DNA of 64,000 nucleotides from a virus. The stretch's first letter is position 1. Every line of letters begins with the position of its first letter. The position numbers and the translations under genes were made by a program. This document shows, one piece after another, positions 40,277 to 48,556 of this stretch. The DNA lies in IMG/VR virus record IMGVR_UViG_3300026521_000343, positions 1-64,000 of that record; one strand, written 5' to 3'. The notes under the pieces are model-generated. The model was not told the DNA's origin, ran no database searches, and was given only the letters and a program-made list of their open reading frames with translations.

Positions 40277-40396
40277 ATGATAAAACTAACCAAGGAAGTA
40301 AAGGCAAAGCTTAAGATGGTTTCAGAAAAGCTAGACATGCCTATGAGTCAAGTAGTTAATATGTTGCTTAATGAATGGATAAAGAATAACAAATGA
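40277..40396 (+). CDS. Small RHH-like protein, 39 aa
   Basis: 39 residues: a strand (MIKLTKEVKAKLKMV) and helices SEKLDMPMSQVVNMLLNEWIK, a ribbon-helix-helix-like arrangement. Ribosome binding site AAAGGAAT. Stop overlaps the next ATG. Probably a local regulator. Confidence 0.45.
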   Translation: MIKLTKEVKAKLKMVSEKLDMPMSQVVNMLLNEWIKNNK

Positions 40397-40977
40397 TTCT
40401 TCTTTCAGACTATTGTGAAAAATACAACTACAGTAAAGCATCTGTAAGCGTTCAAATTAACAACGGCAATATGAATCCACGATACATTAAACGCATCACT
40501 AAAAAAGGTGCAAAACGTGCTTCATTCGTAATGATAAATGAGTCTGAAATAGCAAAAGATTTTGATGATTACAAAAAGTTAAAAGAGTTGATATTTAACT
40601 TATATTTGATTTTTGAAGACTACACAAAGAAAATCAACGGTCACACAGCCGAAAGCATAGGTGATGGCGATTCAGAGATGACACAGTGTATCTTAAGCAA
40701 AAACTCAAAAGACAGCAACTCGTTGATGCAGTATATGCGTAGAATGTTCGACATTGAGGAGCAAGTTTCATATAATGTTCGAGTCACTGAAAATATGAGC
40801 ATTATACTAAGCAAACTATTAACGTGGTTTGATAAAGTTGCGTATTTATACGAAAGAAATATCGAGAGACACAAAAGAATGAGCAGAGCAGATCTTATCA
40901 ATAAAATTCTTGACAACAGAATTGATAGACAATGCAACCCATCTTTTGAACGAAATAAATTAGAACATAGGAGTTAG
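40393..40977 (+). CDS. Hypothetical HTH protein, 194 aa
   Basis: 194 residues. The start (LLSDYCEKYNYSKASVSVQINNGNMNPRYIK) resembles an HTH that reads a cue for DNA; the middle and end are helical and highly charged (NIERHKRMSRADLINKILDNRIDRQ). Position in the nucleotide/accessory part of the operon. No family recognised. Confidence 0.45.
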   Translation: MILLSDYCEKYNYSKASVSVQINNGNMNPRYIKRITKKGAKRASFVMINESEIAKDFDDYKKLKELIFNLYLIFEDYTKKINGHTAESIGDGDSEMTQCILSKNSKDSNSLMQYMRRMFDIEEQVSYNVRVTENMSIILSKLLTWFDKVAYLYERNIERHKRMSRADLINKILDNRIDRQCNPSFERNKLEHRS

Positions 40978-40979
40978 AA

Positions 40980-41408
40980 ATGGATAAGGAAAAACTACAA
41001 CAAGATATTAATGAGATTAAAGAAAAACTTTCAGAAATGGAAGCAGAATTACAAATAAAAAACAAGTTTGAGTTTGTTTACGAAGATGGAAAAACATATT
41101 TTATAGGATCATACAGCACGGAAGTAGATTATATTGTTAGTAAAGAATGTGTTGAATATGGAAGATACAGAAAAACAAAACAATCAGCGGAAAAAGCATT
41201 GTTATTGCAAAAAGAAGTAATGAGATTACATTCATTAGTTGAACAACTTGATGGTGAAAATGGTAATTTTTTTATTTTTGAGCAATTTGGAGCATGGAAA
41301 ACTGGAAAAATTTTATATAATGATTTTTATCCTGGGATGGTTCTTATGTCAGAAAAATGTGCAAATGAAATCTGTAGAATGTTAAATGTTGGTGAGGTAG
41401 AGCTATGA
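40980..41408 (+). CDS. Hypothetical phage protein, 142 aa
   Basis: 142 residues. An N-terminal coiled coil (EKLQQDINEIKEKLSEMEAELQ), then KFEFVYEDGKTYFIGSYSTEVDYI and RYRKTKQSAEKALLLQKEVMRLHSLVEQLDG. The last segment is common in phage proteins of unknown function. Stop overlaps the next start. Confidence 0.5.
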   Translation: MDKEKLQQDINEIKEKLSEMEAELQIKNKFEFVYEDGKTYFIGSYSTEVDYIVSKECVEYGRYRKTKQSAEKALLLQKEVMRLHSLVEQLDGENGNFFIFEQFGAWKTGKILYNDFYPGMVLMSEKCANEICRMLNVGEVEL

Positions 41409-41683
41409 AAATAGATGAAAGAGAAGAGTTTGAAAAAGATATTAAAGAAGAGTGTTTTACTTTTCCGAACATTAAAAATAGTGAAAGTAAATATGATAGA
41501 AAATACAAAGGTGTAACGTTAGATGTGTATGATGTATTACTTGCATTTGATGTAAAGAATCCTGCGCTCCAACACCTTGTAAAAAAAGCTTTATGCGTGG
41601 GCATAAGAGGCCATAAAACTAAAGAGCAAGATTTGAAAGATATTCTAGATAGCGCAAAACGTGCTATTGAATTGGAAAAATAA
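41405..41683 (+). CDS. Conserved phage protein of unknown function, 92 aa
   Basis: 92 residues. KGVTLDVYDVLLAFDVKNPALQHLVKKALCVGIRGHKTKEQDLKDILDSAKRAIELE (about 35-91) is a conserved phage module often found in nucleotide-metabolism or early regions of E. coli and related phages. Function unknown. Confidence 0.6.
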   Translation: MKIDEREEFEKDIKEECFTFPNIKNSESKYDRKYKGVTLDVYDVLLAFDVKNPALQHLVKKALCVGIRGHKTKEQDLKDILDSAKRAIELEK

Positions 41684-41684
41684 A

Positions 41685-41975
41685 ATGTTTTGTAAATCAG
41701 ACCTACATGAAGTAACAAGTGATACAATGGCAGCAAGTATAGTCGCATCGGTAAAACGTAAAATATCTTCAACACACAAGATGGGAACGTGCAAACGCAC
41801 TAAAGACGGAAAGACGATTGATGCAATAACGTGTTTAACGTTCTATTCATTCAATGATGCTATTAAATCACTAGAGGAGCGACATCACATTCAGAAATAC
41901 AACGTTTCAAGAGATAAAAAGATTAAAGTTCTGAAAAAGCTTTATAAAAAGTTAAAAGGTGTAGAATATGAGTAA
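41685..41975 (+). CDS. Hypothetical basic protein, 96 aa
   Basis: 96 residues from ATG 41685 (MFCKSDLHEVTSDTMAASIV). Very basic (KRKISSTHKMGTCKRTKDGKT), C-terminus coiled (KKIKVLKKLYKKLKGVEYE). Possibly nucleic-acid binding. No family recognised. Confidence 0.45.
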   Translation: MFCKSDLHEVTSDTMAASIVASVKRKISSTHKMGTCKRTKDGKTIDAITCLTFYSFNDAIKSLEERHHIQKYNVSRDKKIKVLKKLYKKLKGVEYE

Positions 41976-42153
41976 GATTTTAGAAATGTTTAAAAGCGGT
42001 AAAAGTGCTTATGATATTCATCTGGAAACTGGTGAATCTATTAAGAAGATATACCACATTATAAAGAACGATGAGGTATCAAAAAATGCTCACAGAAAAG
42101 CTTTGAATGAAGCAAGAAGAGATTATGAAAATTATGCTAGTGGGAGATATTAA
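41968..42153 (+). CDS. Small HTH-like protein, 61 aa
   Basis: 61 residues. EMFKSGKSAYDIHLETGESIKKIYHIIKND is an HTH reminiscent of resolvase/terminase small subunit starts. Overlaps the gene before by eight bases and is followed by the dUTPase start one base after its stop. Confidence 0.45.
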   Translation: MSKILEMFKSGKSAYDIHLETGESIKKIYHIIKNDEVSKNAHRKALNEARRDYENYASGRY

Positions 42154-42154
42154 G

Positions 42155-42694
42155 ATGTTTAAAAAAATAAGAGAAGATGCAATACTGCCAACACGAGGCA
42201 GTAAATATTCTGCGTGTGTTGATGTGTATGCGAGTGAGGATGTTACGATAGAAGCTGGAGCTACAAAACTTGTAGGTCTTGGAGTTTGCATTGATGACAA
42301 AGAAATAAAAAGGATAGTATCACATCATTTCTATTATTTAGACAAAAACACAGATAAAGATTTTGAAGATGTAAAAAAAGAGTTTCTAAAATCTAACTAC
42401 CTCCAACTAATGCTAAGAAGTTCACTAGGTAAAAAAGGGTTAATACTTCCAAATGGTGTTGGTGTGATTGACTTAGATTACAAAGACGAATTGAAAATGA
42501 TTATTCATAATCCATTAGTTACAGCTTATTTTGGAGAGGGTGATCGGTTAGAGATAGGCTTGTATGACAAGTATGAAATAAAAAAAGGCGACAAAATAGG
42601 TCAAATAACGCTACTAGAACATAAGTCATATCTCTTTGGAATTGATAGCGAAGATGAGCGTGATGGTGGTTTTGGTAGCACGGGAGAACGATAA
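42155..42694 (+). CDS. dut: dUTPase
   Basis: 179 residues from ATG 42155 (MFKKIREDAILPTRGS), with GGGAGA upstream. dUTPase motifs are present: RGSKYSACVDVYA (I), RSSLGKKGLILPNG (II), GVIDLDYKDELKMIIHN (III), GDKIGQITLLE (IV) and RDGGFGSTG (V). About 35 extra residues (IKRIVSHHFYYLDKNTDKDFEDVKKEFLK) lie between I and II. It hydrolyses dUTP to dUMP, the substrate for the ThyX encoded next. Confidence 0.9.
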   Translation: MFKKIREDAILPTRGSKYSACVDVYASEDVTIEAGATKLVGLGVCIDDKEIKRIVSHHFYYLDKNTDKDFEDVKKEFLKSNYLQLMLRSSLGKKGLILPNGVGVIDLDYKDELKMIIHNPLVTAYFGEGDRLEIGLYDKYEIKKGDKIGQITLLEHKSYLFGIDSEDERDGGFGSTGER

Positions 42695-43533
42695 TGAAAA
42701 CTAAAACAGTAGCAGGGATTGAATATGAATTACCAACAGCAACACTTCTGCACGCAACACCTCTTGTAAATGCAGAATTGGCAGGTAGAACGTGTTACAA
42801 TAGCTTTGATAAGTCTGAACACGAATCAGTGCGTGAGTTTAATGGAAATCATATAGATGATGTTGAACACTCAGACTTGATGGACTCATTATGCCACGTG
42901 TACCATCATACAAGCGTGATTGAGCATATCAACTTGACATTCAATATCACAACATCACGTGGTGTGCTACATGAGCAGGCACGTCACAGAGTGCAATCAT
43001 TGAGTGTTCAATCTACACGTTACACGATGTCACCTGTTATTAACGCTTTTGTAGCTTCTATCTCAAACGGAAAAGCGATAGATACACTGTTCTACAAATC
43101 AGTATCAAAAGTAAATTTCCTTGTAACAAACGATGAAGATTATAATCATATTGAGTACGAAAGTGTGTTTAAAAAGTTGAACTTGCAATTAAAAAGATTA
43201 GGTCTTGTTGAGTTTTTAAATATCTCATTGGGGAAAGATCAAATAGAGTGGTTCGACGAAACAGAGGACAGTACAACTTTAAGACTTATTTCTAATAGAT
43301 TTTCAATGCTTAATAGGCTAAAGCAAAAAAAGAACGTTGGTGACAATTTTAAACACATAGTGACTGATAATTGGAAAGTAAATATGGTCGTTACTTTTAA
43401 TCTTAGAAGCTTGAAAAACTACTACACATTGCGTGACAGCGGTGCTTCTTTTTGGCAGATACGTGAATTGGCTAAAGCGATGAAAGAAGCAACACCTAAA
43501 AAGTATCTTGATCTGATAGTAAAGGAGAAGTGA
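42694..43533 (+). CDS. thyX: FAD-dependent thymidylate synthase
   Basis: 279 residues. The ThyX signature is seen as RHRVQSLSVQSTR (about 97-109), a variant of RHRxxSxNxxSxR. Also HTSVIEHINLTFNITTSRGVLHEQARH, and LRSLKNYYTLRDSGASFWQIRELAKAM near the end. It makes dTMP from dUMP using folate and FAD. Directly after dut (A shared in TAATG), the two form a dTTP supply unit. Confidence 0.92.
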   Translation: MKTKTVAGIEYELPTATLLHATPLVNAELAGRTCYNSFDKSEHESVREFNGNHIDDVEHSDLMDSLCHVYHHTSVIEHINLTFNITTSRGVLHEQARHRVQSLSVQSTRYTMSPVINAFVASISNGKAIDTLFYKSVSKVNFLVTNDEDYNHIEYESVFKKLNLQLKRLGLVEFLNISLGKDQIEWFDETEDSTTLRLISNRFSMLNRLKQKKNVGDNFKHIVTDNWKVNMVVTFNLRSLKNYYTLRDSGASFWQIRELAKAMKEATPKKYLDLIVKEK

Positions 43534-43535
43534 TT

Positions 43536-43952
43536 ATGGCATTACTAAGTAAAGAACTGTTGGGTGAGGTGCTAGGCAGAGAAGTAAAATCAGGTAGGAT
43601 AGATATTTATGACAACACATTGACATTTGCATATGAAAACGAAGATATGTGGAGCGATATAAACATATATGAATTGGCTAATTTGTGTAAAGAGTGGGCT
43701 TTTACAAAAAACCTTGATATAACAACATCGCGAACTAACTTAGGATATATAGCAACATTAAATGACAAGTATGGCGAACCGTTGTCGTATATATTTGATG
43801 ATTTGACATCATGCTACGCTCAACCTGATATATATATAAATTACCCAACATTACATAACGAATATGATATAGGAAAGTTTTATGCCAAAACTGAACCAGA
43901 ATCAGTGTTTAAAGTTTGTAAATGGGTGCATGACCAAATTAAGGAGAAGTGA
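43536..43952 (+). CDS. Hypothetical protein, paralogue of 34893 gene
   Basis: 138 residues from ATG 43536, with AAGGAGAAG at good distance. Shares LLSKELL, INIYELA-LCKEWA, TEPESVFK-CKWV with the early protein at 34893 and has an extra central segment (LTSCYAQPDIYINYPTLHNEYDIGKFY). Function unknown. Confidence 0.55.
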   Translation: MALLSKELLGEVLGREVKSGRIDIYDNTLTFAYENEDMWSDINIYELANLCKEWAFTKNLDITTSRTNLGYIATLNDKYGEPLSYIFDDLTSCYAQPDIYINYPTLHNEYDIGKFYAKTEPESVFKVCKWVHDQIKEK

Positions 43953-43954
43953 TT

Positions 43955-44248
43955 ATGAAAGTAGGTGACAAAGTATATTATCGTGAGCCTCATTATGGGG
44001 GAGGAAGCATAGTAGAAGTTAAAATAGAAGTTATAATGTCTGATGTCAAAAAAGATAGAAGCAAGGAAAAAGCACTCATTGTTTCAGCAAGTGATTCTGT
44101 GTATGAAAAGTTTATTTTTAAAATTAACGAACGTGACTTAGTTTCTGAGGAAGAGAATGAGCAGTTTGAAAGATTGAATGAGCTTATGAAGCAAAAAGAT
44201 TATATTGAAAATGAGATTGGAAATTTGAAAAAGGAACTTGCCATATGA
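43955..44248 (+). CDS. Hypothetical protein, 97 aa
   Basis: 97 residues from ATG 43955 with the same AAGGAGAAGTGATT leader as the gene before. A beta part (KVGDKVYYREPHYGGGSIVEVKIEVIM) reminiscent of small SH3/KOW-like domains, then a coiled coil (EENEQFERLNELMKQKDYIENEI). No family recognised. Confidence 0.45.
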   Translation: MKVGDKVYYREPHYGGGSIVEVKIEVIMSDVKKDRSKEKALIVSASDSVYEKFIFKINERDLVSEEENEQFERLNELMKQKDYIENEIGNLKKELAI

Positions 44249-44355
44249 AAAAAGAAATGATAAAATTAATTGAAAGTAAAAAGTGTAAATGCTTGACAAT
44301 ACAAGAGATGGATAAAATTTTAAAGGTGTTAAAAAATGGCGATATCGACACGTAA
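44245..44355 (+). CDS. Short ORF, 36 aa
   Basis: Starts MKKEMIKLIESKKCKCLTIQ. ATGA overlap with the gene before and a 20-base overlap with the small terminase. AAGGAAC upstream as ribosome binding site. May serve coupling. Confidence 0.4.
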   Translation: MKKEMIKLIESKKCKCLTIQEMDKILKVLKNGDIDT

Positions 44356-44860
44356 AAAGAATATTGTTATCGCTGATTGGAAAACGGGAGCATATAGTTT
44401 AAACTCCCTATCAAAAAAGCATAAAATATCTGTCAATTCTGTAAAGAAAATTTGCACAAATGTTGAGCAAGAAAATTCGGAGATTGTTGAGCTTTGCACG
44501 GTTGCTGAGTCGAAAAAATGCACAAAAAATGCACAGGAAATTAAAGCTATTAATGAAGTAGTTAAAAACAGATTAAAAGTGTATGATATTTCAAATACAA
44601 TACTTAAAGGAGTAGAGAAGCTTGCAAAAGGTGGTAAGGCTCAAAAGGTTGTTACAGAAAGTATGGGTGAGGGGGTGAGTAAGGCCACAATAGTAGAGCA
44701 CGACTTGCAAGCAAAAGACTATAAAGACTTGCAGGATGCAGTCGATAAAGCAAGTGTTACGCTGGGAGTAAATCAACGATTTTCACAAAGTCAAGTGAAT
44801 ATTCAAAATAATAATCAAATTAACCAACTCAACACTATCGACGACTTTTATGATAATTAG
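44336..44860 (+). CDS. Terminase small subunit-like protein
   Basis: 174 residues. N-terminal HTH (NIVIADWKTGAYSLNSLSKKHKISVNSVKKIC, about 9-40), central helical oligomerisation region (DISNTILKGVEKLAKGGKAQKVV, then LQAKDYKDLQDAVDKASVTLGVNQRF) and a polar tail. This is the usual layout for TerS next to PBSX-type TerL. A zinc protein gene lies between it and TerL. Confidence 0.75.
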   Translation: MAISTRKKNIVIADWKTGAYSLNSLSKKHKISVNSVKKICTNVEQENSEIVELCTVAESKKCTKNAQEIKAINEVVKNRLKVYDISNTILKGVEKLAKGGKAQKVVTESMGEGVSKATIVEHDLQAKDYKDLQDAVDKASVTLGVNQRFSQSQVNIQNNNQINQLNTIDDFYDN

Positions 44861-44875
44861 GGAAAAGGATAAGTT

Positions 44876-45337
44876 ATGAAATATAAGTGCATAGAGTGTG
44901 GAAAAACAGTAGATGCAAAAGACATCAATGAAATTATGAAAAAGAAAAAAATGTGTGAAAACTGCTTAGAAGAGAGCAAAAAAATATATAAGTGTAAATG
45001 CTACATTTGTGGCAGTAATTTTAATGCAAAAAGAGAAAATAGGAAAACTTGCTCGGATGAGTGTTATCATATTCATTTAAGCAATATTCAAAAAAAACAC
45101 TACGAAGAGAAAGTAAAAGGTGTAAAGTTTAAAAAACAATGTAGTTACTGCGGATGCGAATTTGAGGGTTCGCTTAGTACTAGATATTGTAGTGAAAAAT
45201 GCAGAGAAAATAATCTATTTAAAAAACACTTAAAAGAAGCAAATGAAGCGATAAGAATAGATAAAGTTAAAGTGTATGGAGCAAATGACGGAAAAATGAA
45301 ATCATTTATCAATGAAAGGTCGAGAAAAAATATATGA
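44876..45337 (+). CDS. Zinc-finger protein between TerS and TerL
   Basis: 153 residues with at least four Cys pairs: CIECGK, CENCLE, CYICGS-16-CSDEC and CSYCGC-13-CSEKC. The rest is basic. Position between terminase subunits is unusual; it may be an HNH-like packaging accessory without the HNH core, or a regulator. Overlaps TerL by four bases. Confidence 0.55.
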   Translation: MKYKCIECGKTVDAKDINEIMKKKKMCENCLEESKKIYKCKCYICGSNFNAKRENRKTCSDECYHIHLSNIQKKHYEEKVKGVKFKKQCSYCGCEFEGSLSTRYCSEKCRENNLFKKHLKEANEAIRIDKVKVYGANDGKMKSFINERSRKNI

Positions 45338-46698
45338 AATTGAACCCCGCACTAAAAGACTTCTGGAAAACACAAAAGCAAATCAAAGTTTTATACGGTG
45401 GGCGACTATCATCAAAGACAATGGATACAGCGGGGGTATTGCTTTTTTTAGGAGCAAAATACACTATAAGAGTAGCTTGTCTTAGACGTTTTCAAAATAG
45501 GATACAAGATAGCGTATATTCAACATTTAAAAGACTTATTAAAAATGATGATAGACTAAAATCGCAGTATGATGTAACTAAAAATTCAATAATTTCAAAA
45601 AGTGGAAGTGAATTTATATTCATGGGTATTCAGAGGAATATCGAAGACATAAAAGGACTTGACGACATAACCTTCACTTGGATAGAAGAAGCTGAGAATA
45701 TCACAGAAGAACAATGGAACTTAATAAGACCGACAATATTAAGGGAAGATAATTCTACTTGTTTACTTGTTTTTAATCCAAAATTTGCAACAGACTATAT
45801 TTATCAAGAATTTATAGCAAAGAACCACGACAATGTTTTAGTTAGGAAAATTAACTATGATGAAAACCCTTTTTTATCAAATAGTGCAAAACTTTTAATT
45901 TCTTCTGATAAAAAATCAATGGATAATGAAGACTTTGATGCCATGTATTTAGGGAAGCCAAAAGACAACGATGACGAGTCTATTATTAAGAGAAAATGGG
46001 TTGACGCTGCGATAGATTTTCACTTAAAATATTTTATAGAGCCGCAAGGTAAAAAATACATAGGTTTTGATGTCGCAGATAGTGGTAACGACAAGAATGC
46101 AACAGTAGAACGACACGCACATATAATTACTAATATCGAAGAGTGGCAAGGTAAAGAGGACGAGCTACAGAAATCTTTTACTAGAGTGTATAATAGAGCA
46201 GTAGAAATAAATGCGATTATAAATTATGACAGCATAGGTGTTGGAGCTGGCGCAGGTAGTAAGTTTCAAGAACTTAACGGAGATTATGGAGAAGTAGAGT
46301 ATCATAAATTCAATGCAGGCGGAAAAGTTCTTGATCCAGATAGAGAGTATAAAATTAATATCAAAAATATTGAAGCATTTTCAAACTTGAAAGCTCAACA
46401 GTGGCAGATAGTAGCGGATAGATTTAGAAATACTTATGAGATGATGCAAGGGATAAAAGAGTATAATGCATATGAAGTAATAAGTATAAGTTCAACGTGC
46501 AATAATGTAGATGGGTTAATAACAGAACTTTCAACACCTAGAAAAGACTATAATGCAAACGGTCAGTTAAAAGTTGAGAGTAAAAAAGATTTAGCAAAAC
46601 GTGGTATAAAGTCGCCAAATATCGCAGATGCTTTTATAATGAGTTTCTATCAAGGCGAAAAACAAGCACGCACATTCTCAACAAGGATAAACATATGA
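45334..46698 (+). CDS. Terminase large subunit, PBSX family
   Basis: 454 residues. IKVLYGGRLSSKTMDTA (Walker A-like, about 19-35), DDITFTWIEEAENITEEQW (Walker B, about 109-127), KYIGFDVADSGNDKNATV (nuclease Asp) and SPNIADAFIMSFY (last Asp) follow the Terminase_3/PBSX order. Not related closely to P1's TerL, so the two phages package by different modules. Overlaps the next gene by four bases. Confidence 0.92.
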   Translation: MKLNPALKDFWKTQKQIKVLYGGRLSSKTMDTAGVLLFLGAKYTIRVACLRRFQNRIQDSVYSTFKRLIKNDDRLKSQYDVTKNSIISKSGSEFIFMGIQRNIEDIKGLDDITFTWIEEAENITEEQWNLIRPTILREDNSTCLLVFNPKFATDYIYQEFIAKNHDNVLVRKINYDENPFLSNSAKLLISSDKKSMDNEDFDAMYLGKPKDNDDESIIKRKWVDAAIDFHLKYFIEPQGKKYIGFDVADSGNDKNATVERHAHIITNIEEWQGKEDELQKSFTRVYNRAVEINAIINYDSIGVGAGAGSKFQELNGDYGEVEYHKFNAGGKVLDPDREYKINIKNIEAFSNLKAQQWQIVADRFRNTYEMMQGIKEYNAYEVISISSTCNNVDGLITELSTPRKDYNANGQLKVESKKDLAKRGIKSPNIADAFIMSFYQGEKQARTFSTRINI

Positions 46699-46967
46699 CT
46701 GACGCATCACCAGATTATCTTTTAAACATATTGGACGCCGAAACTGCTAAAAAGGTATGGTCACACTTGCGAGGAATCAGAATCTATTTCCCTAAGTGCA
46801 AAAGTGAACATGATGAAATCAGAACGCTATATAAACAGATGACAACAACACGGGCAGACCGCATAAGAAGATTATCGGAACTTTATGAGATGAGCGAGTC
46901 GCAAATTAGAAAAGTCACTAAAGAGAACAAATCACTTTTCGAGGACACAGACAATGAAGAGAATTGA
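46695..46967 (+). CDS. Mor-like HTH protein, 90 aa
   Basis: 90 residues. The C-terminal part (IRIYFPKCKSEHDEIRTLYKQMTTTRADRIRRLSELYEMSESQIRKVTKE, about 28-79) resembles the HTH half of Mor/C activators or related phage proteins. Between TerL and minor head genes. May regulate late genes; alternatively a head accessory. Confidence 0.45.
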   Translation: MTDASPDYLLNILDAETAKKVWSHLRGIRIYFPKCKSEHDEIRTLYKQMTTTRADRIRRLSELYEMSESQIRKVTKENKSLFEDTDNEEN

Positions 46968-47973
46968 CGAACTTGCAAAGAAGTTATATGATGAGGTTTT
47001 AAACGAGTATAACATACAGGGAGAATTGAATAGAAAAGCACTAAGCGAACTACTTGAAGAGAAACTATCTAAATATAATGACGATACTCAAAAAGTCTTA
47101 GAAGAGCTGATTTATACTCAACTATCAGATAGTATTGCAGCGAAAGCAGTTGATGCACTCATCCCAGACAAACTTACATTATCAGAAATGCTTTACAATA
47201 ACAGCGAAAAAGTATCTAAAGAGAGTTTAGCACTTCTAACAGATGGGATTAAAGCCAAAAAAACAATTCAAAAAATAAGCAAAAAGTTATATGATGGATA
47301 CGACTTCAACGATAATGAAGTTCTTGATATTAAGCGTAAGCTGCCAAAATATCTACAAAGAGAACTAAAAAAAGATAAGGCAAGTCAAGAATTTATCAAG
47401 TATGTTGATAATATTAAAACTAAGCCACTTAAAACAGCTCTAAAAGGGATAGAGGATAAACTAGGCGAAGCGAATAGTAAAGCACTAGAAAAGGCTTTAA
47501 AAACAGTTTTAGAAGAAAATAGCAGATACTACGCAACACGAATAGCAAACACAGAAAGCCACCGTGCGAGAAATCTAACACGTGCTAATGACTATTTAAA
47601 AAACAATGACATAGAGTTTGTTAAACTTGAAATGAGTTCACGTCATAGCATTATAGATATTTGCGACTATCACGCAAGGTTAGATTTAGGATATGGGCGT
47701 GGGATAGTTCCTAAAGACAAAATGCTGACGCTTCCATTCCACCCAAACTGTATGTGCAGATATAAGCCATATTATAAAAAAGTAACAAAGACAAAAGTAA
47801 AAGATGAACAAAAAGAAACTATGAAGCAATTTTCATTTAATCAGCAGAGGCAAATAGTAGGTAGTGAAGAAAAATTAAAAGAGTTTCATAATGGGAAAGA
47901 TATATATAGTCTATTTAATAGGATAAGACCAAATTATAGATTAGAAAAATATGTTGATGTTTTAAAAGTATAG
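46954..47973 (+). CDS. Minor head protein, Mu F-like
   Basis: 339 residues. The conserved block ARIANTESHRARNLTRANDYLKN ... HPNCMCRYKPYYK (about 195-270) is the Phage_Mu_F (SPP1 gp7) domain, with the Cys/His-rich end. N-terminal 190 residues are helical. Usually encoded next to portal; here portal is reversed and 0.6 kb away. A terminator overlaps its end. Confidence 0.85.
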   Translation: MKRIDELAKKLYDEVLNEYNIQGELNRKALSELLEEKLSKYNDDTQKVLEELIYTQLSDSIAAKAVDALIPDKLTLSEMLYNNSEKVSKESLALLTDGIKAKKTIQKISKKLYDGYDFNDNEVLDIKRKLPKYLQRELKKDKASQEFIKYVDNIKTKPLKTALKGIEDKLGEANSKALEKALKTVLEENSRYYATRIANTESHRARNLTRANDYLKNNDIEFVKLEMSSRHSIIDICDYHARLDLGYGRGIVPKDKMLTLPFHPNCMCRYKPYYKKVTKTKVKDEQKETMKQFSFNQQRQIVGSEEKLKEFHNGKDIYSLFNRIRPNYRLEKYVDVLKV

Positions 47974-47989
47974 ATAATATATACTTTTT
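47964..47989 (+). terminator. AT-rich terminator after Mu F-like gene
   Basis: AAAAGTATA-GATAATA-TATACTTTT followed by T: nine-pair stem and a T run. It overlaps the last codons of the head gene. It would end the terminase transcript before the acidic-protein moron. Confidence 0.5.
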
Positions 47990-48006
47990 AAGATTGTTTA
48001 AAGAAA

Positions 48007-48020
48007 ATTATAGTTATAAT
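48007..48020 (+). promoter_or_regulatory. Moron promoter with dyad operator
   Basis: TATAAT at 48015-48020. ATTATA-GT-TATAAT (48007-48020) is a perfect dyad overlapping it, a possible operator for the small HTH protein encoded downstream. Confidence 0.5.
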
Positions 48021-48045
48021 TACATTAACAAGAAAAGGATTTATA

Positions 48046-48324
48046 ATGAAAAAGCAAGATATTTATAACGAGATCAATAAGGTTTCATCAAATGATAAAG
48101 ATTTTATTTTAGTTAACGATGAGGTTATTGTTCAAAATTCAAACTTAAATGATGATTGGTTTTGTTTATCGGAATATTATGACGAAGAAGAAACTGACAA
48201 AGAATTTTCATTTGAAAAAGTAGAGTATGTAGATGGAGAAGTTTTTGCAAGAGAAGATGGATCATTGATTGATGTTGATTTTAAACAACCTGTTGGATGT
48301 GTAATTAGATATGAAGTCAAATAA
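48046..48324 (+). CDS. Small very acidic protein (moron)
   Basis: 92 residues with 24 Asp/Glu against 10 Lys/Arg (net about -14), for example EYYDEEETDKEFSFEKVEYVDGEVFAREDGSLIDVDF. One domain of mostly beta structure. Clear promoter and ribosome binding site (AAAAGGAT). The acidic character fits DNA mimics and anti-restriction or anti-CRISPR proteins, but no family is recognised. It is followed by an overlapping HTH gene, the order known from acr-aca loci. It lies between two terminators, hence an independent unit. Confidence 0.55.
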   Translation: MKKQDIYNEINKVSSNDKDFILVNDEVIVQNSNLNDDWFCLSEYYDEEETDKEFSFEKVEYVDGEVFAREDGSLIDVDFKQPVGCVIRYEVK

Positions 48325-48469
48325 AGTTAATAAATCAACTCTTCAAGAGTTGGCTAACTATCTTGGTGTTTCTTTGTCTGCTGTAAAGCAATATAAAAAA
48401 GAAAAGAGAAAAATAATGCTAATAGGTTTGTATTATTATGAGAAAAATAAAAAAAAGGCGGGTGAATGA
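48311..48469 (+). CDS. Small HTH regulator, 52 aa (Aca-like position)
   Basis: 52 residues: STLQELANYLGVSLSAVKQYKKEKR (about 9-33) is an XRE-type HTH; the rest is a basic helix. Overlaps the acidic protein gene by 14 bases. It probably represses the shared promoter. Its last codons are within the terminator stem. Confidence 0.55.
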   Translation: MKSNKVNKSTLQELANYLGVSLSAVKQYKKEKRKIMLIGLYYYEKNKKKAGE

Positions 48470-48479
48470 AGTCCGCCTT
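48455..48479 (-). terminator. Terminator of reversed portal operon
   Basis: AAGGCGG (48455-48461) pairs with CCGCCTT (48473-48479). On the minus strand the stem is followed by eight T residues and more A/T. It ends the leftward portal transcript. On the plus strand the same stem may also slow transcripts of the moron. Confidence 0.7.
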
Positions 48480-48556
48480 AAGAAGTTCCAAAAAGAAAAA
48501 GTATCATGAGTTTGCCTTGGTTGGCAGTTGTTATTATAATATAAAAATATTAATAT

